From contig JBAXUS010000096.1 of the NCBI GenBank assembly GCA_037129555.1, forward strand, positions 1-22,973: a stretch of 22,973 nt of DNA, given 5' to 3'. The translations under genes were made by a program, and so were the position numbers. The notes below the pieces were generated by a model. The model made no database searches and was not told the DNA's origin. It saw only the letters and a list, made by a program, of their open reading frames with translations. The stretch comes from JANXLS01 sp037129555 (lineage in GTDB: Bacteria; Planctomycetota; SZUA-567; H5-PLA8). Positions 7,351-13,420 of this stretch are shown piece after piece. Position 1 is the first letter of the stretch. The number at the start of each line of letters is the position of its first letter.

Positions 7351-7992
7351 GTGGCCGATGTAAAAAAAACGAAGTCACCTCGTGGTCGCTTCATTGTTCT
7401 CGACGGACCCGACGGCGTGGGCAAGACGACCCACGCGCGCATGCTGTGCGCTGAATTGCAGCGCCATGGCGTGATCGTACAATCGCTGCGCGAACCCGGT
7501 GGGACCGCGTTGGGCGAAGCGGTCCGCAAGCTGCTTTTAAATCAAAACACGATTCAGATCGACTCGCTCGCCGAGGCGTTTTTGTTCCAAGCCGCTCGCG
7601 CGCAACTCATCAACGAAGTCATCCGCCCGGCACTGAATCGTGGCGAGTGGATCGTGTGCGACCGCTTCACGCTCTCGACGCTCGTCTATCAAGGCTATGC
7701 TGGCGGGATCGACAAGAAGACAATCAAAGCGCTCTCCGCCGCAGCCGTAAGTGGCTTGAAACCCGACGCCTATTTTGTGTTGTCGCTCCCGTCCGAAATC
7801 AGCGCTGAACGCCGAGCAGTGCGCAGTGCCGACCGCATGGAATCCAAAGGAGACGCATATCTCGACAGCGTGTTCAAAGGTTTCGCAAAAGAAGCCAAGC
7901 GACCCGGCATGAAAAAAATCGACGGACGTGGCACCGAGCAGGACGTTCAACAACGTATTTGGGCGCACGTTTCAAAGCTGTTGAAGAAGTGA
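7351..7992 (+). CDS. tmk: thymidylate kinase
   Basis: Phosphorylates dTMP to dTDP for DNA synthesis. The 213-aa product has P-loop GPDGVGKTT (19-27), the REPGG motif (47-51), the DRF motif (104-106) with nearby VYQG (112-115), and a lid region with DRMESKGDAYLDSVFKGF (161-178). The length is normal for Tmk. It begins with GTG at 7351, preceded by GGGAGGAG (7336-7343), a strong ribosome binding site, so the GTG is secure. The neighbour holB downstream gives the tmk-holB pairing seen in many bacteria. The stop is followed after 3 bp by a large perfect hairpin (7996-8063). Confidence 0.95.
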   Translation: MADVKKTKSPRGRFIVLDGPDGVGKTTHARMLCAELQRHGVIVQSLREPGGTALGEAVRKLLLNQNTIQIDSLAEAFLFQAARAQLINEVIRPALNRGEWIVCDRFTLSTLVYQGYAGGIDKKTIKALSAAAVSGLKPDAYFVLSLPSEISAERRAVRSADRMESKGDAYLDSVFKGFAKEAKRPGMKKIDGRGTEQDVQQRIWAHVSKLLKK

Positions 7993-7995
7993 CTC

Positions 7996-8063
7996 AAGAG
8001 CCGCGCACGCCAGTAAGCGGCAAAGATATTGACGAATGCCGCTTACTGGCGTGCGCGGCTCTT
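7996..8063. repeat. 27-bp perfect inverted repeat (hairpin) between tmk and holB
   Basis: The arms 7996-8022 and 8037-8063 are exact reverse complements over 27 bp with a 14-bp loop, AAGATATTGACGAA. The arm contains GCCGCTTACTGGCGTGCGCG. The structure begins 3 bp after the tmk stop and ends 23 bp before the holB ATG. No run of T follows, so it is not a classical intrinsic terminator. It may be a dispersed palindromic element that also affects tmk-holB read-through or mRNA stability. Confidence 0.85.
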
Positions 8064-8086
8064 ACATACATGTGAAGAAGTCAATT

Positions 8087-9301
8087 ATGCTCTGGGACGA
8101 ATTGATTGGACAAGCTCCCGCGAAAGGGTATCTGCGCACGACGCTGACCACGAAGCGCCTGGCGCATGGCTACCTTTTCAGCGGCCCCACCGGAGTGGGC
8201 AAGCGCAGCGCGGCGTACGCGTTCGCGCAGGCGGCGATGTGTCACGCGCCCGCTGAGCCTGATACGCCGTGCGGCGCGTGTAAATCGTGTCGTTGGTTCG
8301 CCGGGCGCAAAGGCGCTCAGATCGAACATCCCGACGTCATTTCATTGCTCACATTTTCAAAAGGAAAAGGCGGCGGCGACAGCCATACGCGAACCGAAAA
8401 ACGCGTCGGCGATCAAGACCCGATTATCAAATTAGAGACGGTTCAATACGTCTGTGAACAGTTGCACCGTTCGCCGATGGCCGGGGCCAAGCGCGTGGTG
8501 ATCGTGCCGGAAGCTCAACGCTTATGCCGGGGCCAGGCTGAACCTGCGAACGCGTTTCTCAAGACACTTGAAGAGCCGCCCGCCGCGTCGTTGATCATCC
8601 TCACGAGCAGCCAGCCTGAAGGCTTGCTCGACACGATTGTTTCGCGCGTTCAGACCGTTCAATTCAAACGCTTGTCGAGCACGGAAGTCGGTGCAGGCTT
8701 GACGCGCCGCTGGCCGGGCATGGAAGCGAACGATGTGAAACTCGCCGCCGCACTGGCCGACGGCAGCATCGGTCGGGCGCTCGACTTGGTGGGTGGTGAT
8801 CTTAAAATCTGGCGCGCTGCGATGATCACCGGACTCGAAAAATTCAACGCGCAAACATTTTTACAATTCGGCGCGAACCTGTGGAAGCTCGCCGAAACCG
8901 AAGGCACGCGCTTGTTTGAAAAAGACAAAGACGAGCAAGCAGAAGATTCCGGCGGCGACGGCGAAGACGAGGAATTGAGCGCGCAAGAAGAAGAGGGCGC
9001 GGCAAAGACGGTCGTCGGATGGAAGCGCCACGCGTTCACGCGCATGCTCGCGCTGTGCGAAGTCTGTTTCCGTGACGGCTTGGTGAGTGCGGCGTCAGGA
9101 ACAAATGCAACGGTTCCGTTGCTGCAACCGGATCGCCCGGATTTCGCCCGGGCAATGGGCGTAAAATTTGGCGCGGAGGGCTGTGAGAAGGCATTACGTG
9201 CGCTGCGCGAGGCGCTACTGGCCGCGCGGCTTTACGTGCGAGGCGACATCATCGCGCGGGCACTCGCCGGGCGACTGCGCGACGCGCTGGCGAATGGGTG
9301 A
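8087..9301 (+). CDS. holB: DNA polymerase III delta-prime subunit
   Basis: A clamp-loader subunit of 404 aa from ATG 8087. It opens with the typical MLWDELIGQ, then HGYLFSGPTGVGKRS (28-41). The residue after the P-loop lysine is R40 instead of T/S, as is usual in delta-prime, which does not hydrolyse ATP. The zinc module is C52, C62, C65 and C68. ANAFLKTLEEPPA (154-166) and TSSQPEGLLDTIVSRVQ (173-189) are family hallmarks. A strongly acidic insertion lies at about 279-304 (EDSGGDGEDEELSAQEEE) before the C-terminal collar domain, making the protein longer than the usual 300-340 aa. An in-frame ATG at 8036 lies inside the hairpin and is unlikely to be used. The tmk neighbour supports the call. 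Confidence 0.92.
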   Translation: MLWDELIGQAPAKGYLRTTLTTKRLAHGYLFSGPTGVGKRSAAYAFAQAAMCHAPAEPDTPCGACKSCRWFAGRKGAQIEHPDVISLLTFSKGKGGGDSHTRTEKRVGDQDPIIKLETVQYVCEQLHRSPMAGAKRVVIVPEAQRLCRGQAEPANAFLKTLEEPPAASLIILTSSQPEGLLDTIVSRVQTVQFKRLSSTEVGAGLTRRWPGMEANDVKLAAALADGSIGRALDLVGGDLKIWRAAMITGLEKFNAQTFLQFGANLWKLAETEGTRLFEKDKDEQAEDSGGDGEDEELSAQEEEGAAKTVVGWKRHAFTRMLALCEVCFRDGLVSAASGTNATVPLLQPDRPDFARAMGVKFGAEGCEKALRALREALLAARLYVRGDIIARALAGRLRDALANG

Positions 9302-9401
9302 CGAGTTTCAATCACGTCGGCGTTGGCAAAACACTAGGCGTCCAAGCATTTTCACATTATAGTGCAAGTAGACAGATCAGGTTGCCTTCGGGATTTCACT
9401 T
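9302..9401 (+). promoter_or_regulatory. intergenic region with possible -10 box before the glycosyltransferase gene
   Basis: TATAGT at 9358-9363 lies 38 bp before ATG 9402 and could be a -10 box. TTGGCA at 9323-9328 is too far upstream (29 bp) to pair with it. No strong Shine-Dalgarno sequence or terminator hairpin is visible in the spacer. Confidence 0.25.
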
Positions 9402-10613
9402 ATGCGCGTTCTTATTTATTCCGTCTCCGCTGGTGCCGGGCACGTGCGCGCCGCCGAGGCGCTCGTGACCGCATTCAAGCGCTTTCATGCAGATGTTGAA
9501 GTCGAGCATGTTGACGTCATGAAACTGGTCCCCACGTCATTCAAGAACGCGTACGTCAACAGCTACTTTCAATTGGTCAACACGCTGCCCAGTGTGTGGG
9601 GCTGGTTGTACAACCGCTCCGATAAAATTCCGCAAACCTCCGCCCTCGCATCGGTGCGAAAATTTGTCCAAAAACTCAACACCCAGGACATCATCGACCA
9701 CGCCATCAGCCGGAAACCGGACGCGATTATCGCGACCCATTTCCTGCCCGCCGAAATTTTCTCAGACCTCGCCAAGCGCCGTCGCACATCCGCGCGCGGA
9801 TTCAAACTCGCGTCAGGACCGGATGGCACGTTCGATCCCAAATTGGGCGTCGTCGTCACCGATCATGACGTCCATCAACTCTGGATTTACCCGCACGTGG
9901 ATCGCTATTACACGGCCTCCGATGAAATCGCTTATCTGCTTGCCGAACGCACCGGCCCGGAGTTTTCAATCCGGCCGACAGGCATTCCATGCGATCCGAT
10001 TTTCGGAGAACTGATCGACCAGCCCGCTCGCCAACGCTTAAAGAAAATGATCGGCCTAGACGGAGCCCCATCACCCATCCTGTTGCTGAACGCTCACGGC
10101 TGCGGAGTGAGCGGAGCGACTGCGGCGCGCGCGCTGGGAGGCGTTGTCAATGGGCTGCTGAAAAAAGGTCCGCCCAAAACGATTTTGATTATCTGCGGAC
10201 GCACTGAAAAAATTAAAGAAGCGCTGGCCGAATCCATCACGGTCCCAGCCGGAAGCGTTGTGAAGTTTTACGGCTACGTGGACAACATGCACGAACTGAT
10301 GGGCATCGCCGATTTGTCCGTAACGAAACCAGGCGGGCTGACGACGAGCGAGTGCCTGGCGCGTAGTTTACCGATGGTGCTGGTCTCGCCAATCCCGGGG
10401 CAAGAGGAACGCAACGCCGAAATGCTCCTCGAAAACGGCTGCGCGGTCCTCGCTCGAACACCCGCCGCGCTCGCTTATAAATTGGAAACATTGTTGAACG
10501 ACGCGCCGCGTTTGCAGCGCATGCGCGAAAATTGCCGCCGCACCGGTCACCCAAATGCAGCGCGTGACATCGCGACAGACATGATTGAGTTGGTGAAGAG
10601 TAAACCGAAGTAA
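9402..10613 (+). CDS. MGDG-synthase-type (GT28) glycolipid glycosyltransferase
   Basis: A 403-aa enzyme of the MGDG synthase / UgtP group, which transfers a sugar from UDP-sugar to diacylglycerol at the inner membrane face. The N-terminal acceptor domain (PF06925 type) starts MRVLIYSVSAGAGHVRAAEA, with the glycine-rich SAGAGH loop and a conserved HVDVMKLVP segment. The C-terminal GT-B half (GT28 type) has FYGYVDNMHELMGIADLSVT (289-308) followed by KPGGLTTSECLARSLPMVL (309-327) and PGQEERNAEMLLENG (332-346), the nucleotide-sugar binding signature. No signal peptide or membrane helix is seen, as expected for a monotopic enzyme. The sugar and exact acceptor cannot be told. It lies 24 bp upstream of the VPV-repeat DUF2760 gene and is probably co-transcribed with it. 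Confidence 0.87.
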   Translation: MRVLIYSVSAGAGHVRAAEALVTAFKRFHADVEVEHVDVMKLVPTSFKNAYVNSYFQLVNTLPSVWGWLYNRSDKIPQTSALASVRKFVQKLNTQDIIDHAISRKPDAIIATHFLPAEIFSDLAKRRRTSARGFKLASGPDGTFDPKLGVVVTDHDVHQLWIYPHVDRYYTASDEIAYLLAERTGPEFSIRPTGIPCDPIFGELIDQPARQRLKKMIGLDGAPSPILLLNAHGCGVSGATAARALGGVVNGLLKKGPPKTILIICGRTEKIKEALAESITVPAGSVVKFYGYVDNMHELMGIADLSVTKPGGLTTSECLARSLPMVLVSPIPGQEERNAEMLLENGCAVLARTPAALAYKLETLLNDAPRLQRMRENCRRTGHPNAARDIATDMIELVKSKPK

Positions 10614-10637
10614 TCGGTTCGAGTTTCTGGGGGTTCA

Positions 10638-11975
10638 ATGGGATTCATTCTTGCGTTGCGTTGCTTCTTCACCGCTCTGGGTAGCGGCCCGGAGAAAGTG
10701 CGCCTTCAGCGCGCCATTGATAACATCAAAGATCCACCCGTGATCAAAGAGATCGTGCGCGAAGTCATGGTCCCGCAACGCGGTGCCCCGCCTCCGCGCG
10801 AAATCATTAAAGAGGTGCCGGTCGAAGTCATCAAAGAAGTGTTTCGAGACGTTGAGGTCATCAAAGAAGTCGTCAAAGAAGTGCCGGTTGAAATCGAAGT
10901 TCTCCGCGTCATGCGGGTCGAGGAAGTCCGCGACGTTGTACGAGAAGTCCCTGTCGAAGTCGTGAAAGAAGTCTTTCGCGATGTCCCGGTCGAGGTCATC
11001 AGAGAAGTCACGCGCGAAGTGCCCGTCGAAATCGAGCATGAAACTGTCCGCGTTATGACGGTCGAAGTATTCAAAGAAATTTCTCGCGACGTGATTCGGG
11101 AGGTGCCCTTAGAAGTCATCAAGGAAGTCATTAAAGAAATTGAAGTGATCAAAGAGGTCATCAAAGAAGTACCGGTCGAGGTCGTTCGCGAAGTCATCAA
11201 AGAAGTTCCGGTCGAAGTCGTGCGCGAAGTCATCAAGGAAGTGCCGGTCGAGGTCGTTCGCGAAGTTATCAAGGAAGTGCCGGTCGAGGTCGTTCGCGAA
11301 GTCATCAAAGAAGTGCCGGTCGAAGTCGTGCGCGAAGTCATCAAAGAAGTGCCGGTCGAAGTCGTGCGCGAAGTCATCAAAGAAGTGCCGGTCGAGGTCG
11401 TTCGCGAAGTCATCAAAGAAGTGCCGGTCGAGGTCGTTCGCGAAGTCATTAAAGAAGTGCCGGTCGAGGTCATTCGAAAGGCTCCTAAAGAGGTGGCGGC
11501 GGACAACAAGCGTGAGGTGCCTCGCGAGATTGTCAAAGAAACAATCATTCACATGCCGGTCGAAACGGTGCGCGAAATCATCAAGCGCATTCCCGACACT
11601 CACGGCCCGGCGTTGCTGCTCGCGGTATTGCAGCATGACGGTCGGTTGATTGATTTCCTCGCTGAGAACATCGACTTGTACGATGACGAACGGGTCGGAG
11701 CGGCAGCGCGAGCGATACACGACAAATGCCGCAAAGCGCTGTTTAAACACATCACGCTCGAACCATTGCGCCCGGAAAAAGAGGGCGAGATGGTCACGCT
11801 CGGCGACGACTACGACGTGACCGCGATTCGCGTCACTGGCCCCGGACACGCACAAAATGCGATGTTCGGAACGTTGCGCCATCGCGGCTGGAAGGCGGTC
11901 AAAGTCGATCTGCCCCCCCGCCCCAGCGGAGCCGACCCCATGATCGTGATGCCGGCGGAAGTGGAAGTCGAATGA
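10638..11975 (+). CDS. DUF2760 protein with inserted 12-residue VPV repeat domain
   Basis: A 445-aa protein in three parts. Residues 1-30 (MGFILALRCFFTALGSGPEK) resemble the usual start of DUF2760 proteins. Residues about 35-315 are a charged, valine-rich repeat region; its core (174-281) is nine 12-residue units of the form KEVPVEVVREVI, eight of them nearly identical. Residues 319-430 are a DUF2760 domain with LLLAVLQHDGRLIDFL, DDERVGAAARAIHDKCRKAL and TLRHRGWKAVKVDLP. There is no signal peptide, so it is probably cytoplasmic. GGGGGT lies shortly before the ATG. The function of DUF2760 is unknown. The VPV dodecapeptide recalls the articulin/alveolin cytoskeletal repeats of protists, in layout at least. 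Since N- and C-terminal parts of one family flank the repeats, they look like an insertion or expansion within a DUF2760 gene. Confidence 0.85.
   Translation: MGFILALRCFFTALGSGPEKVRLQRAIDNIKDPPVIKEIVREVMVPQRGAPPPREIIKEVPVEVIKEVFRDVEVIKEVVKEVPVEIEVLRVMRVEEVRDVVREVPVEVVKEVFRDVPVEVIREVTREVPVEIEHETVRVMTVEVFKEISRDVIREVPLEVIKEVIKEIEVIKEVIKEVPVEVVREVIKEVPVEVVREVIKEVPVEVVREVIKEVPVEVVREVIKEVPVEVVREVIKEVPVEVVREVIKEVPVEVVREVIKEVPVEVVREVIKEVPVEVIRKAPKEVAADNKREVPREIVKETIIHMPVETVREIIKRIPDTHGPALLLAVLQHDGRLIDFLAENIDLYDDERVGAAARAIHDKCRKALFKHITLEPLRPEKEGEMVTLGDDYDVTAIRVTGPGHAQNAMFGTLRHRGWKAVKVDLPPRPSGADPMIVMPAEVEVE
11157..11480 (+). repeat. nine tandem 36-bp coding repeats
   Basis: In-frame 36-bp units start at 11157, 11193, 11229, 11265, 11301, 11337, 11373, 11409 and 11445. 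The first eight differ at only a few, mostly synonymous, positions; the ninth diverges at its 3' end. Units 5 and 6 are identical to each other, and units 7 and 8 are identical to each other. Two sub-types (GAGGTCGTT and GAAGTCGTG at the same place) run in the order a, b, a, a, b, b, a, a. There are no spacers, so this is not CRISPR. Confidence 0.95.
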
Positions 11976-12020
11976 CCGAAGCGCCGTTGCCGCGCGGCCA
12001 ATTAAGAAAAAAGAGCAGGC

Positions 12021-12048
12021 TTGACTTTTCCAATTGTTCGATTCTAAT
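12021..12048 (+). promoter_or_regulatory. strong promoter upstream of the phosphodiesterase gene
   Basis: TTGACT (12021-12026), a 16-bp spacer and TCTAAT (12043-12048), each 5 of 6 to the housekeeping consensus. The start of transcription would fall at about 12054-12056, just before the GTG at 12058, so the mRNA would be leaderless or nearly so. An in-frame TTG at 12034 lies within the promoter, which argues against that start. Confidence 0.6.
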
Positions 12049-12057
12049 GGTCAGACC

Positions 12058-12543
12058 GTGAAGAAACTGGCCATACTGTCTGATACGCACGACCATATGG
12101 ACCGCATCGCGAAAGCGGTGGACATGATTCACGCCCATGGAGCCGAAGCGCTGCTTCATTTGGGGGATTTCGTCGCGCCGTTTGCGTTAAAAGCGGTGAT
12201 GAAATTCAACGGGCCGCTGTATGCGATTTACGGCAACAATGATGGTGAAAAGAAGGGCTTGAAAAACGTATTCCCGGAGTTGAAGGACGGGCCGTGCGTC
12301 TTTGAATTGGGTGGACGAAAACTGGGTGTAGCGCATTCCGTCGAAGAAATTCCGGCGGAGTATCGCGGGTTTTGTGACGGCATTTTCTACGGCCATTCAC
12401 ACGCCCGGTTGCACATTCCAAAAGACGCGGGGCGCCCACTGGAATTGAATCCCGGCGAAGGCTGTGGTTGGTTGACGGGCAAGCCGAGTTTTGCACTGCT
12501 CGACTTGGAACTCATGACGGCTGAACTAGTGGACATAGACTAA
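12058..12543 (+). CDS. metallophosphoesterase, MJ0936/YfcE-type phosphodiesterase
   Basis: The 161-aa product is a small calcineurin-like phosphodiesterase. Metal-ligand motifs are DTHDH (D9, H11), GDFV (D37), GNND (59-62), H93 and GHSH (H113, H115). The ending LNPGEGCGWLTGKP (130-143) and the NNDGEKKGLK segment closely recall the archaeal enzyme MJ0936 (about 165 aa), which cleaves model phosphodiesters; the physiological substrate is not known. Where MJ0936 has HGHH, this protein has HSVE, so only the first histidine of that motif is kept. I chose GTG 12058 over TTG 12034 because of the promoter position and because family members begin with M-K-[KR]-[LI]. It is followed after 15 bp by the PEGA lipoprotein gene, likely in the same transcript. 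Confidence 0.88.
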   Translation: MKKLAILSDTHDHMDRIAKAVDMIHAHGAEALLHLGDFVAPFALKAVMKFNGPLYAIYGNNDGEKKGLKNVFPELKDGPCVFELGGRKLGVAHSVEEIPAEYRGFCDGIFYGHSHARLHIPKDAGRPLELNPGEGCGWLTGKPSFALLDLELMTAELVDID

Positions 12544-12558
12544 ATAAGGATGTGTTGA

Positions 12559-13335
12559 ATGCTGACGAAAGCAATTCGGATGATGTCGGTGGCTGCTCTT
12601 GTGGCCATGTTCGTTTCCATTCCAGGCTGCACAGCCCGGAGCATCACGATCACCACGAACCCGCCGGGTGCCGAAGTGACGATCAACCATCGCGTCATTG
12701 GTAACTCCCCGTGCCGCGTCGGCTTCACGCATTACGGCGTGTACCGGATCGAAATTCGCAAGGAGAAGTTCGAAACGCTCGTCAAAGAAGAGTGCATCAA
12801 TCCGCCGGTGTACGGCTACGAACCGGTCACGCTTGTCACCGACAATCTTCTTCCCGCGCGATTGAACGACGACATTTACCTCCACTATGTCATGAAGGCC
12901 GAAGGTGAAGTTACCGAACGCAAGGGCCTGTTGGATCGCGCAAATGCAGCGGCCCGTGGCGAGATCAAACTGGCCGATGGTCGCAGCTTCAGCGTTCCAT
13001 ACAGCCGACCCGAGAAGACGCCGGAGCAGTTGGCGAAAGATGCCAAAGCCAAGGCCGATTTGGCCAATCCGCCGACGGTCACTAAGGAAGGCGTTCCGAT
13101 TGCGCCGCTCCCGCCGAAAGACAACGATTTTAAAATCAAGTCCATCGGTACCGAAGAACCGAAGGGCCCGCGCATTGCGCCTGAGTTGAACATCAAGCCC
13201 AAGCCTGTTGAAAATAAGCCGGACGAAACGAAGGTCCCGGAAGTCAAGAAGGATCAGTCTCCAGTCCGAACGCCGAAGAGCGAAGAATTGCAGTTCGAAA
13301 AGCCGAGCGCGCCCAAGACAGACGTGAAGAAGTAG
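12559..13335 (+). CDS. PEGA-domain lipoprotein
   Basis: A 258-aa lipoprotein: MLTKAIRMMSVAALVAMFVS with lipobox SIPGC gives lipidation at C24. AAGGA lies about 10 nt before the ATG. The mature part begins with a PEGA domain (about 28-60; SITITTNPPGAEVTINHRVI then GNSPCRVGF), a small beta domain common in planctomycete surface proteins. A conserved-looking extension follows, with YRIEIRKEKFETLVKEE and YGYEPVTLVTDNLLP. The C-terminal 110 residues are low-complexity, rich in K, P and E, and probably disordered or wall-interacting. The function is unknown; a structural or cell-envelope role is the usual guess. The gene ends 50 bp before a strong terminator. Confidence 0.85.
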   Translation: MLTKAIRMMSVAALVAMFVSIPGCTARSITITTNPPGAEVTINHRVIGNSPCRVGFTHYGVYRIEIRKEKFETLVKEECINPPVYGYEPVTLVTDNLLPARLNDDIYLHYVMKAEGEVTERKGLLDRANAAARGEIKLADGRSFSVPYSRPEKTPEQLAKDAKAKADLANPPTVTKEGVPIAPLPPKDNDFKIKSIGTEEPKGPRIAPELNIKPKPVENKPDETKVPEVKKDQSPVRTPKSEELQFEKPSAPKTDVKK

Positions 13336-13384
13336 CCTTCTTGCTGAGCCGGATTTTGATTGGCTCACTGAACTGAATAGTATG

Positions 13385-13420
13385 GAAACGAGCCGAATCC
13401 ATTTCGGCTCGTTTCGTTTT
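13385..13420 (+). terminator. intrinsic terminator after the PEGA lipoprotein gene
   Basis: GAAACGAGCCGAA and TTCGGCTCGTTTC form a perfect 13-bp stem around loop TCCAT, followed by GTTTT. It lies between convergent genes and may also act weakly for the S46 peptidase gene, whose stop codon lies only 3 bp from the stem. Confidence 0.8.

Noticed and set aside
7996..8063. Intrinsic terminator of tmk
   Set aside because: The stem is strong but is followed by TTACATACATG, not a T-tract, so I list it as a repeat with possible regulatory effect.
8036..8086. Upstream holB start at 8036
   Set aside because: This ATG lies inside the second arm of the 27-bp hairpin; delta-prime proteins start close to the WDELIGQ segment, as from 8087.
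11157..11480. Possible CRISPR array
   Set aside because: The 36-bp units are directly adjacent with no spacers and are an in-frame part of a protein-coding gene.
10706..11548. 280-codon open frame on the minus strand rich in MTSRTTSTGTSL repeats
   Set aside because: It is the antisense shadow of the tandem 36-bp coding repeats; any frame without a stop in one unit stays open through all units. The plus frame has the DUF2760 domain and a ribosome binding site.
12526..13368. 280-codon minus-strand frame opposite the PEGA lipoprotein gene
   Set aside because: It overlaps a complete lipoprotein gene with lipobox, ribosome binding site and terminator; its own translation has no domain character.
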